Shown here piece by piece: positions 42,687 to 49,624 of a stretch of DNA of 49,624 nucleotides. Where the stretch lies: positions 18,283 through 67,906 of the IMG/VR virus record IMGVR_UViG_3300008120_000097. One strand, written 5' to 3'. The DNA is from a virus. A model generated the notes under the pieces. The model worked only from the letters and a program-made list of their open reading frames with translations, was not told where the DNA came from and searched no databases. The translations under genes and the position numbers were made by a program. Position 1 is the stretch's first letter; each line of letters begins with the position of its first letter.

Positions 42687-43340
42687 ATGGCAGGCCTTAT
42701 CCATACTGGTTATATTGCAAAACCTGGAGAGGACATCTTTCCAACAACTGGACCTCACCTTGATGTTCGTGTTAAAAAAGGTGGGCAATATATTGATCCC
42801 AGTACATGGCGTAGTGGCTTGCAAAACCTGGTTATTGGGGAGGGAAAAACTCCCCTTTATCAGCAAACTCAAGATGGGTTCAAACCATCCTTTCCCATTA
42901 CTTCTGGTTTTGGCCCACGTTCCGCGCCAACTGCTGGAGCTTCAACATTTCATCGAGGGATTGATTTTGGCATCCCTGGCGGCACACCATTGTACTGGAA
43001 AGGTGCAGGTGCTTTTAAACCTGGCAAAGGTTTAGGAACTATTCAAACACCCGAGGGTTATGAGATTGAACTTCTTCATACCAAGGGTGGACAACAAGCA
43101 TCTTTAGGTAATCAACAATCTCCACAGGTGCAGCCAACGCAACAGCCTCCTGGAGTTGATTCTCCACAATCCATTAACATTGTTATTCAGACTGGCAAGA
43201 AAGAAGAAGAAGAACAAACACCTGAACAGTATTTAAAAAATTACATTGCCAAGATGAGCCAGTCTTCAAGCTCTGTACTTCCTGTTAACAGTCTGGTTAA
43301 GATGATGCAGAGCCAGCCAACTACCAATTACTTTGCATGA
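42687..43340 (+). CDS. M23 (LytM)-like protein with C-terminal tag, possibly inactive
   Basis: 217 residues. PITSGFGPRSAPTAG, FHRGIDFGIPGGTPLYWKG and YEIELLHTKGGQQ resemble the M23 peptidase core (H-x3-D and HxH), but the second motif reads LLHTK, without the second His, so activity is doubtful. The C-terminal part (SINIVIQTGKKEEE...VKMMQSQPTTNYFA) parallels that of the upstream lysozyme. A non-catalytic peptidoglycan-binding virion protein is possible. Confidence 0.72.
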   Translation: MAGLIHTGYIAKPGEDIFPTTGPHLDVRVKKGGQYIDPSTWRSGLQNLVIGEGKTPLYQQTQDGFKPSFPITSGFGPRSAPTAGASTFHRGIDFGIPGGTPLYWKGAGAFKPGKGLGTIQTPEGYEIELLHTKGGQQASLGNQQSPQVQPTQQPPGVDSPQSINIVIQTGKKEEEEQTPEQYLKNYIAKMSQSSSSVLPVNSLVKMMQSQPTTNYFA

Positions 43341-43535
43341 GATTCGCAAACGTTCCTGGTTATAGCTCTGCTTGAGCAGCACAGTCCTTGCTCCTATGTT
43401 GTTGGTTATAACGGAAGCAATGATCCACGCTATCAACTAAACAATCCTGCTTACATGCGTGAGGTAGATCGCTCTGCAAGTGATGCAGTGCCTCCTGTTA
43501 TTCTTAATAAAAGACCCATTCAAAATCAATTCTGA
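43337..43535 (+). pseudogene. Frame-disrupted small gene (MRFANVPGYSSA + ...NQF)
   Basis: ATG at 43337 overlaps the preceding stop (ATGA) and reads MRFANVPGYSSA then TGA at 43373-43375. The +1 frame continues as a clear protein: LLEQHSPCSYVVGYNGSNDP to NKRPIQNQF, stop TGA at 43533-43535, which overlaps the next ATG (TGATG) as in neighbouring genes. So one base shift joins an intact ~65-residue gene. The MRFAN start is shared with 27906. Could be a real mutation, an assembly error, or a programmed +1 shift at GCT-TGA. Confidence 0.6.
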
Positions 43536-43768
43536 TGGCGTATACCAAACCAGAAATGCGTGAGCGCATTAAAGATCGGATTATGGCCGGATCTAAAGGA
43601 GGTAAGCCGGGTCAATGGAGTGCTAGGAAGGCGCAGCTGTTAGCACAGGAATACAAGAAGAAAGGTGGTGGTTACTCTGGCGAGAAAACAGAAGGACAAA
43701 AATCCTTAAAGCGTTGGGGTGAGCAGAAGTGGATGACCAAAGATGAGTATGAAAAGAAAAAAGGATGA
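43535..43768 (+). CDS. DUF5872-like protein, 77 aa
   Basis: MAYTKPEMRERIKDRIMAGS, KGGKPGQWSARKAQLLAQEY, KKKGGGYSGEKTEGQKSLKR and W..QKWMTKDEY match DUF5872 as I recall it from large viruses and phages. Strongly basic with a Trp-Ser-Ala-Arg-Lys signature. Function unknown. Start overlaps the previous stop; ATGA overlap with the next gene. Confidence 0.85.
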   Translation: MAYTKPEMRERIKDRIMAGSKGGKPGQWSARKAQLLAQEYKKKGGGYSGEKTEGQKSLKRWGEQKWMTKDEYEKKKG

Positions 43769-44193
43769 TGGAAGAGTACAAAGCAAAAGCACTGCTTGGT
43801 AAAACTGCAACTGCTGTAGGGCAGTCATGTCCTCGTGCAACAACTGATATTAAAGAAAATATCAAAAATAGAAACTGGACCATTGACAACTTTGGTTATG
43901 GTCCGCTGAATCCTGATGAACCTGATCCTGGGTTCTGGGAAAAGAAAGCAGACATGTGGAACAGTGATGTTGATACTGTAATGTCCTCACGCTGTGGCAA
44001 CTGTGCTGCTTTTGATCAATCTGGATTGGTGTTGGACTGCATTATTGAAGGCATCAATGAAAACGGTGCTGCAGATCCTTATGAAGTTTTAGATCGTGCC
44101 AACTTAGGTTACTGTCAGTTGTTTAAGTTCAAGTGTGCAGCAGCACGTACTTGCGATGCTTGGCTCTATGGAGGTTCTATTCAAGATGGCTGA
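43765..44193 (+). CDS. Cys-cluster protein (possible Fe-S or zinc site), 142 aa
   Basis: The C-terminal half has a Cys pattern RCGNCAAFDQSG...DCII...GYCQLFKFKC...RTCDAW (six conserved-looking Cys), which I recall from phage proteins of unknown role related to high-potential iron-sulphur proteins. N-terminal half is Lys/Asp/Trp-rich. Could hold a metal cluster or be a disulphide-stabilised virion component. ATG codons at 43765 and 43768 are both possible starts. Confidence 0.7.
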   Translation: MMEEYKAKALLGKTATAVGQSCPRATTDIKENIKNRNWTIDNFGYGPLNPDEPDPGFWEKKADMWNSDVDTVMSSRCGNCAAFDQSGLVLDCIIEGINENGAADPYEVLDRANLGYCQLFKFKCAAARTCDAWLYGGSIQDG

Positions 44194-44398
44194 TCGCGCT
44201 ATTGAACCTGGTAAGAAAAGTACAGAGCGTTACTTACCTCAAGCTGCTTGGGCAAAGCTCTCTCCAGAAGAGCGCAAACAAACTGACCAAAAGAAACAAC
44301 GGGAATCCCGTAGCGGCAAACAGTTTGTAGAGAACACGCCTGCTGCTAAGAAAGCACGGCGTGCTGTTGAACTTGCAACCAAACACAAAGGACAATGA
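44186..44398 (+). CDS. Small conserved phage protein (RYLPxxAW...GKQFVxNT), 70 aa
   Basis: Start at 44186 (MADRAIEPGKKSTERYLPQA), 8 nt before the previous stop. RYLPQAAWAKLSPEERKQTD, KKKQ-like basic run and SRSGKQFVENTPAAKKARR match a small family I recall from many tailed phages near structural genes; function unknown. Basic and likely to bind DNA or another virion protein. Confidence 0.8.
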   Translation: MADRAIEPGKKSTERYLPQAAWAKLSPEERKQTDQKKQRESRSGKQFVENTPAAKKARRAVELATKHKGQ

Positions 44399-44604
44399 TT
44401 GATCCACTCCAGGGGCGTGAGGTACCTGTTCAAGGTCGAGGTCTTGGCACGCGTACAGGAGACTACGAACCAGGTCTGCGTCCCCTTCCAGGTGATAATG
44501 CACCAGGCAATCGACCTCTCCCTGGCGACTACCGAATGGCAGGGAGCAAGATCAAAGGGATGCAACAATATGATCCCATGATCTTTAAGAAGCTGTTTGC
44601 TTAA
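44395..44604 (+). CDS. Pro/Gly-rich small protein, 69 aa
   Basis: MIDPLQGREVPVQGRGLGTR, then the repeats GLRPLPGDNAPGNRPLPGDY, and an end KKLFA. The LRPLPGD/NRPLPGD units are ~10-residue repeats. Overlaps the previous gene by ATGA. Could be a linker or a short structural element. Unknown function. Confidence 0.6.
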   Translation: MIDPLQGREVPVQGRGLGTRTGDYEPGLRPLPGDNAPGNRPLPGDYRMAGSKIKGMQQYDPMIFKKLFA

Positions 44605-44648
44605 ACCTGCGCTACAATAGCTTTAGCAAGTAACGTTAACCAGAAGGA

Positions 44649-45422
44649 ATGGCTAGTTCTTCTACCAACAAACAGCCGGCAATGATTGACCGGCCATTTC
44701 TTAACAGTACGTTAGTTACTGTTGCTTCTGGCCAGTTGTTTTCCACAAGCTTGATTCCAACAGCTGTGGGCAACGCAACAAATGTTCTTGATGTTGACAG
44801 TTCACTGACAGATACTTCTATCAGTGGTGCTTATATTGATGAGATCTGGTTACGTTATTCCAAAGAACGTAATATCTTTTTAGATGCAACAACTGCTGGA
44901 GCTGGAACCTATTCACAAAGCGGCACCACCGCTGTTGTTGTTACCCTTGCTAACCACAACTTAAAAGTTGGTCAATCTGTTTATCTGGATTACACCAGTG
45001 GCACTGCTGTTGATGAGACTGCAACTGTTACTGCAATTACCTCCGGCACCTTCACTGTTACCAGTGCAGGCACGTTAACAACTTCTGGTAACGTCAATGT
45101 TTATCAACCCATCGACATTTGTTTTTATGTGGTGGGTACTTCTTCTATTACTAACACCAACCAGTTTTTCCCTCTCTTTACTGTTAGCGTTCCTGCTATT
45201 GCTGCTAACCAAACCTACAGCTTAACGCTGAATGAAATCCTGCCGTTGATTAACCACCCTGTGCCCCATGCTGGTGACAACTTTGGTTCAGCTAACAACG
45301 AAGTGTCACCCAAGACCCGTGGTCTGGTGATGGAGCGGGGCCAAGCCCTGTATGCAGCAGTGAGTGGCACAACCGCATTGACCAGCGGCTTCTACGTTTG
45401 CGTGCAAGGCGGCTTCTATTGA
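44649..45422 (+). CDS. Tail structural protein with one beta-sandwich repeat domain
   Basis: 257 residues. A TACAAT (44613-44618) and AGAAGGA precede the ATG. Residues about 86-148 (YSQSGTTAVVVTLANHNLKV, GQSVYLDYTSGTAVDE, TTSGNVNVY) are the same domain that occurs three times in the next gene. The remainder is Thr/Ser/Ala/Asn-rich. Likely tail or baseplate component. Confidence 0.68.
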   Translation: MASSSTNKQPAMIDRPFLNSTLVTVASGQLFSTSLIPTAVGNATNVLDVDSSLTDTSISGAYIDEIWLRYSKERNIFLDATTAGAGTYSQSGTTAVVVTLANHNLKVGQSVYLDYTSGTAVDETATVTAITSGTFTVTSAGTLTTSGNVNVYQPIDICFYVVGTSSITNTNQFFPLFTVSVPAIAANQTYSLTLNEILPLINHPVPHAGDNFGSANNEVSPKTRGLVMERGQALYAAVSGTTALTSGFYVCVQGGFY

Positions 45423-45429
45423 TCGTCAG

Positions 45430-47754
45430 ATGCCTAGACGTAAAGATAGTTTTGGCGGAAGATTTGATGGTGGATTTAAATCGTTTGCTGACAAGATAGA
45501 TAAGGAAAATAAAAAGAAATACGGATTCGACTCAGAGGTTAATCCTTTTGATTTTGAACCCGCAGATAGAAAACAAATTAGCCGAATTCGTTTTTATAAC
45601 CACGACTCCATGTGGAACCGCTGGAGGCGTGGTTACGAACTGTACACGTTAACTCAAACAATGTTCGGTGGCAAGGCTACTGGACGTGAAACGCGTGGGG
45701 ACTATCGAATCTATTGCACGTTCCAACAGTATCCAGGAATTTTTATTCCTGCACGTTTGTTTGGTTTTCCAAGTGCAAGTACAGAAATTGGCCAACAGAT
45801 AGTTGCAATAAGAGATGCTAACTCATTTAACTTTTACAACTTTGGATTACCTATTGAAAGTGTTCGTTATTTACAAACAGTAAAAACAGGAACTTATATA
45901 CAAGCAGGAACAACGCTAACAGTTAACATTGCAAGTCATGGCTATGCTCCAGGTGATTCTATTTATCTCAATGTTTCTAGTGGAGCAGGACTTGATGAAA
46001 CACTCACTGTTGTTACAGCTTTAACAAATTCTTTCACGTGTACGGCTACAACATCTTTAACAACTTCAGGAAATGTTTCTGCACAGAAAGTTACTACATT
46101 TGCAGATCTTAATTGGGTAGAACAACGTGTAGGGTTGCGTCTAATCCCGCCACCTGTTACCTTTTTTGAAGGAGAACGTTTGGTTGATCGTGTTGTTGAA
46201 CGTGATCTAGGAGTATCTGCTACCTATACAAGAACAGGATCAACTGTAACTGTTAATTGCAGCAGTAACCATGGGCTTGCTACTGGCAACGAAGTTTATC
46301 TTGAAGTTACAAGTGGAAATGCTGACCCTGGTTTGTACACAATTACGGTTGTAAATAGTACAGAGTTTACAGTTACAACAATTGAAAGTGGAATAACATC
46401 TGGAAACCTTTTAGTTACACGTAGAATACGTGGCTATGATTACAATGATTACGTAGGTTATACCGTCACAGGAATTGATTTATCAACAAACGAAATTAAG
46501 TTTCAACGCACAGATAGTTATGGCACCAGGATTTTTAACCCGCAAACAAATCAACCTGATTCTCAAGGCATACCTAAAACAGTTGTTCCTGCTCATCGCG
46601 GTTTCCAAGTTGGAAGGTACTTAACTACTGAGATTCGCTATCAATGCAGTTGCCAAGACTATTTAAAACGCGAAACATTTAACTTCTACGAAGAAGAGCA
46701 ACGACGTAAATTTCCTAATACCAATGTTGATCATGTTCGCCCAGGTTTTCGATTAGACCGTGAGAATAACCTGATTCCAACGCGAGACGATGTTGGTGTT
46801 TATAACTCTTTTGGTTACCTGGTTGTTAACAATTTTTATCAACTTCCTACTTACGAAGATACTCCTGAAAACTCTAGTCCGCTTCTGGCGTATTATCAGC
46901 TTCGCTGGTGCAAACATATCTATGCAGCTATGTGGTCTATTCTCCATGATGAAGGAAATGATAAGTTTTCTATTTCTTCTCGGTATGAACAAAGCGGTCC
47001 AACATTAACTGTATTTACAGATGATCCGCATAACCTAGAAGCTAATAAACGTGTTCATTTAAATTTCAGCAGTGGCAATGCACTAGATGGTGATTATTTA
47101 GTAAGTCAGGTTCTTACTCCAAATAGTTTTACAGTTGTTTATCCATTCAGTCAAACAACAAGTGGATATTGCATTGTTGAAAACTTAAAAATTCATGAGT
47201 ACGTTGGCACCTGGTTACTAGAACCTAATGATGCGCCAGCTGGTGAGAGTGCTCAGTTTTTTTATAAACGGCTTAACAAAGAAAACGGAGATACGCGTAA
47301 AGCTTTTGAAAGAATGAAAATGACCGACTACGGATTACCGTGGATTGGTCTTAAAACAATTGAGGGAGATCGCAATCAACCGACTGAGATTGGTAACTAT
47401 GATACCAACTTGGTTACGATGGTGGCTACCGATAGCGTAAAAAGGGATGAAAATAATCAACTTAACTTTGATGGCGTTCCTGTAAACACCACAACAACGT
47501 TGTTAACGGTGTTGCAAAAGATGTTTAACTTAAATACACAGCTTATTCAAGCTGCTAAATTTGGCTTATTAAGCCAACCATTAACGGATTACAGTCCTGG
47601 ATTTAGGTTTGGTGAGATTGATTGTGGAACCTATTTAAATGGCGTACCTACTGATTTATCTCCTGAGAACTTGGATTGTGGTACTTACCTTAATGGCTCA
47701 CCAACTGCAGCTCCTTTTACCGTAGTAGACTGCGGTATCTATGTGAATAACTAA
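45430..47754 (+). CDS. Large tail protein with three repeat domains and SWIM-like zinc motif
   Basis: 774 residues. Three copies of the HGLxxG-type domain start near residues 155 (YIQAGTTLTVNIASHGYAPG), 264 (YTRTGSTVTVNCSSNHGLAT) and 517 (YEQSGPTLTVFTDDPHNLEA). C406-x-C408 (YQCSCQDYL) and C494-x-H496 (RWCKHIYAAMW) match the SWIM zinc-finger residues CxC...CxH but with an unusually long insert of 85 residues. The C-terminus has three DCGTYLNG-like repeats (DCGTYLNGVPTDLS, DCGTYLNGSP, DCGIYVNN). A virion protein; catalytic role not evident. Confidence 0.75.
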   Translation: MPRRKDSFGGRFDGGFKSFADKIDKENKKKYGFDSEVNPFDFEPADRKQISRIRFYNHDSMWNRWRRGYELYTLTQTMFGGKATGRETRGDYRIYCTFQQYPGIFIPARLFGFPSASTEIGQQIVAIRDANSFNFYNFGLPIESVRYLQTVKTGTYIQAGTTLTVNIASHGYAPGDSIYLNVSSGAGLDETLTVVTALTNSFTCTATTSLTTSGNVSAQKVTTFADLNWVEQRVGLRLIPPPVTFFEGERLVDRVVERDLGVSATYTRTGSTVTVNCSSNHGLATGNEVYLEVTSGNADPGLYTITVVNSTEFTVTTIESGITSGNLLVTRRIRGYDYNDYVGYTVTGIDLSTNEIKFQRTDSYGTRIFNPQTNQPDSQGIPKTVVPAHRGFQVGRYLTTEIRYQCSCQDYLKRETFNFYEEEQRRKFPNTNVDHVRPGFRLDRENNLIPTRDDVGVYNSFGYLVVNNFYQLPTYEDTPENSSPLLAYYQLRWCKHIYAAMWSILHDEGNDKFSISSRYEQSGPTLTVFTDDPHNLEANKRVHLNFSSGNALDGDYLVSQVLTPNSFTVVYPFSQTTSGYCIVENLKIHEYVGTWLLEPNDAPAGESAQFFYKRLNKENGDTRKAFERMKMTDYGLPWIGLKTIEGDRNQPTEIGNYDTNLVTMVATDSVKRDENNQLNFDGVPVNTTTTLLTVLQKMFNLNTQLIQAAKFGLLSQPLTDYSPGFRFGEIDCGTYLNGVPTDLSPENLDCGTYLNGSPTAAPFTVVDCGIYVNN

Positions 47755-47756
47755 AC

Positions 47757-48179
47757 ATGTCGGTTCAGATTTTACGTTTACGTTCTAGTCTTCTTTATGA
47801 CCGTGTGTTTCCCAGTCGTTTAGGAGATGCGGAACTTGCAATTAATTTCAATGCCACTGAGCCTGGTCTCTACTTCCGTGACAACGCAGGAACACCTGAC
47901 CTCATCAAGGTAGGTCCTATCCATGTTGGCAACACTGCTCCTAATGCTGTACCTACTGGTTACACTTCTCTTTCAAAAGGGGAAAGCTGGTTAGATACAG
48001 CAAGTACACAGATCTTTAAAGTGTATGACGGTAGCAATTGGCAGATGCCAAAGGCTGTTGCGTCAACATCTGCATCTGGATTTCCAAGTAATCCAACTGA
48101 TGGTCAACTGCACTATGACAAATCAGTACCAGGTCTTTATATTTACAACGCAACAACACCCGGCTGGGTTCTTGTTTAA
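47757..48179 (+). CDS. Tail fibre/adhesion domain protein, 140 aa
   Basis: MSVQILRLRSSLLYDRVFPS, GDAELAINFNATEPGLYFRD, KVGPIHVGNTAPNAVPTGYT and GESWLDTAST.IFKVYDGSNW match modules I recall from phage tail fibres. The first half is the fibre-attachment motif type, the second a short domain ending YNATTPGWVLV. Starts 2 nt after the previous stop. Its TAA shares bases with the stop of the opposing gene. Confidence 0.7.
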   Translation: MSVQILRLRSSLLYDRVFPSRLGDAELAINFNATEPGLYFRDNAGTPDLIKVGPIHVGNTAPNAVPTGYTSLSKGESWLDTASTQIFKVYDGSNWQMPKAVASTSASGFPSNPTDGQLHYDKSVPGLYIYNATTPGWVLV

Positions 48180-48424
48180 ACCTTGTGGTTCATCATGTAA
48201 TCCCAGATGCGATCTAGCTTCTGGTGAACAGCTTGCATTTCTCTAAGAAAATCTTGTTTGAGAACGTAATCTCGAATAATGGTATTTTCTAATCGGTCGT
48301 AATTAGTTTCAATCTTTTCAAACCTGGCGTTAATTCGCTCGTTAAAAGTTGATAGCGACTTAGACAACCCCGTGAATGCTGCAAGCCCTGCTGTGATAGC
48401 AGCAATGATGATTTCGGGAGTCAT
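48176..48424 (-). CDS. Membrane-anchored coiled-coil protein (holin-like candidate), 82 aa
   Basis: The only minus-strand gene in the virion module. N-terminal hydrophobic helix (residues 3-22, EIIIAAITAGLAAFTGLSKS) then a coiled coil (RFEKIETNYDRLENTIIRDY, FLREMQAVHQKLDRIWDYMM). This anchor-plus-coiled-coil type is known near lysis genes in cyanophages and could be a holin, spanin or membrane tether; I cannot decide. Its end overlaps the convergent fibre gene by 4 nt. Confidence 0.65.
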   Translation of the reverse strand: MTPEIIIAAITAGLAAFTGLSKSLSTFNERINARFEKIETNYDRLENTIIRDYVLKQDFLREMQAVHQKLDRIWDYMMNHKV

Positions 48425-48466
48425 CTAGATAAAATTTCTCTCTACATATTCTAAAGGGTTTAACGA

Positions 48467-48476
48467 TTTAGAATAA
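48467..48476 (+). promoter_or_regulatory. TTTAGAATAA motif before 48499 gene
   Basis: Third complete copy of TTTAGAATAA, 22 nt upstream of the GTG start at 48499, in the gap after the divergent minus-strand gene. Confidence 0.4.
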
Positions 48477-48498
48477 ACCTAAGGCTAAAAACAAAGCT

Positions 48499-49005
48499 GT
48501 GGCAACTGGATACGAACCTAATATCGAAGGTGCCTTAGCAGTTCTTGTTGATTTAATGCAGGGCAATGGTTTTACGATGACCCGAGCACCATATGCACCC
48601 AACTATCGTGGTTTAGTTGATGCATTAATTGATCTTAAAGACGGTTTTCCTACTGTTATTCCTTTTCGGATTGGTTTTGATGCCACAACTTTAGAAGCAG
48701 TAAGTGCTGGAGATGCGTTGTATATTCGCCATGCAGATGGTTTGGTTGGTAAAGCAATTGCTAGCACTACTTTAGATCAAAGTTTTGTTGTTGGTTTTGC
48801 CGACACAACAAAAGGAGTTGGTGAAGTTGTAAAAGTATTGACCACTGGTTTGATTGCAAAAGCAGGTTTAAGTGCTGGCGACCAGTACTTCTTATCGGCT
48901 GCTAGTGCTGGAGCAATCACTGCAACACCGCCTTCTGGAGCAGGACGGTATGTAGTTAGTGTTGGAGAAGCTGCTTCTTCAAGTCAGTTGGTTATTCAGC
49001 TTTAG
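48499..49005 (+). CDS. Fibre-associated structural protein, 168 aa
   Basis: GTG start at 48499 (MATGYEPNIEGALAVLVDLM). ALIDLKDGFPTVIPF, AGDALYIRHADGLVGKAIAS and SAGDQYFLSAASAGAITATP resemble the repeated modules of phage fibre/decoration proteins that I recall; many end VGEAATS...VIQL. The end VGEAASSSQLVIQL reads directly into a fibre frame shifted by -1, so this may be the first part of a longer fibre gene. Confidence 0.72.
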   Translation: MATGYEPNIEGALAVLVDLMQGNGFTMTRAPYAPNYRGLVDALIDLKDGFPTVIPFRIGFDATTLEAVSAGDALYIRHADGLVGKAIASTTLDQSFVVGFADTTKGVGEVVKVLTTGLIAKAGLSAGDQYFLSAASAGAITATPPSGAGRYVVSVGEAASSSQLVIQL

Positions 49006-49624
49006 ATAGCCGCTCCAGAGCGTCTATTTCAGTTACAGATTCAGGTGGAGATGGTTCCTTAGCGTATAACAGCACCTCAGGAGTTATCACCTATACTGGT
49101 CCATCTGCAAGCGAAGCACGTGCACATTTTAGTGTTGCTGTTGGATCTGGTTTAACTTACAACAGCAGCACCGGTGTGTTTGACACCAGTTCAATTCCCA
49201 ATTCTCAGCTTGCTAATAGCTCATTTACCCTTGGCGGGACCTTAGTTAGCTTAGGTGAAACAAAAAGCAGCCTGGCTGGCTTCACTTCTATTGAAGCAAC
49301 CACCTTTAATTCTGCACCTGCTGGCGCTGCTAACAATATCAATATTTCTAGCGGCAGTATTACTTATGAAGGTTCGACCGGACTGAATGGTTTTACAACT
49401 GCATTAAGAGTTGTTGATCCCACTGCGGTTAACATCATTAGCTTACCGGATGCAAGTGGTACTGTTGCCCTGCTGACCAGCTTAAGTGCGACTACCACAG
49501 GAACTGGTTATGGCAGCCTGACCTATAACAGCAGCACTGGCGCCTTTAGTTTTGCCGTAGTTACAGATGCCAATATCCGTGGTGCCATCTCTGTTACAGA
49601 CTCAGGTGGCGACGGGTCCCTGAG
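48960..49624 (+). CDS. Tail fibre with SVTDSGGDGSLAYN repeats, no canonical start, 3' truncated
   Basis: The frame is open from 48960 to the right edge (221 codons) and contains a repeat of ISVTDSGGDGSLAYNSTSGV, a module typical of cyanophage and pelagiphage fibres. The second copy begins at about 49590 (RGAISVTDSGGDGSL). There is no ATG, GTG or TTG before the first repeat; the first in-frame GTG is at 49176. Homology to the repeat already begins at RASI (about 49017), inside the tail of the 48499 gene, so a -1 frameshift from that gene or an error is likely. Confidence 0.68.

Noticed and set aside
1-49624. CRISPR array, insertion sequence, integrase or attachment site
   Set aside because: No regularly spaced repeats, transposase motifs (DDE, serine/tyrosine recombinase) or tRNA-flanking direct repeats were seen. 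Only the HNH endonuclease is a mobile-type gene.

Overview
The window looks like part of a lytic tailed phage (Caudoviricetes) of cyanobacteria, probably picocyanobacteria (Synechococcus or Cyanobium type). The phage call rests on large terminase, portal, a scaffold-like protein, major capsid protein, GH104 lysozyme and tail/fibre genes. The cyanobacterial call rests on a DUF4278-like protein (LTYRGV...YRGQQY), small proteins with AAALRAAADQ and IRRALEALPD signatures that I recall from picocyanobacteria and their phages, and cyanobacterial-type DnaA boxes (TTTTCCACA). No integrase, lysogeny repressor, rRNA, convincing tRNA or CRISPR was found. Both window ends lie inside structural genes, so this is a slice of a larger, possibly circularly permuted, genome.

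Layout: 1-970 (+) holds the tail of a structural gene and two small genes. From 971 to about 23,564 nearly everything is on the minus strand: the early/metabolic module, with a T7-like family A DNA polymerase, ThyX, an SSB-like protein, an ArdC/ImmA-like metallopeptidase (possible anti-restriction), a PcfJ-like protein, two helix-turn-helix proteins and one ribbon-helix-helix protein, an L,D-transpeptidase with a secreted SH3b protein, an HNH-AP2 endonuclease and many small proteins. A few plus-strand genes interrupt it (3348-4031, 4650-5157, 15235-15504, 18399-18548). The 23,565-23,813 interval is the divergent switch; DnaA-like boxes lie just left of it. From 23,814 to the end almost everything is on the plus strand: Gly/Ala-rich membrane-active virion proteins, small-terminase candidate, TerL, portal, overlapping scaffold, HEXXH protease, capsid, head-tail proteins, lysozyme and M23-like genes, then tail and fibre genes.

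How it works together: replication, nucleotide and host-takeover functions are expressed leftward as tight clusters (ATGA/TGATG overlaps) separated by intercistronic hairpins; virion genes are expressed rightward from A/T-rich -10-like elements (TTTAGAATAA, TATAAT).

Main discoveries to follow: (1) almost every minus-strand cluster is separated by a strong hairpin sitting directly before the next start codon, often followed by a TTTGCAC...ACC-ATG leader instead of a Shine-Dalgarno; (2) the heptamer CCTGGCG occurs 21 times on the plus strand against 3 times inverted, regardless of gene direction; (3) a 15-nt repeat in four intergenic leaders; (4) a 503-nt two-frame overlap of portal and scaffold; (5) two frame-disrupted virion genes; (6) a shared C-terminal P-T/V-x-x-Y-F tail on virion proteins; (7) a compact three-way-junction RNA candidate at 5163-5213. 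All counts were made by eye. Family names come from motif recognition, not from database searches.
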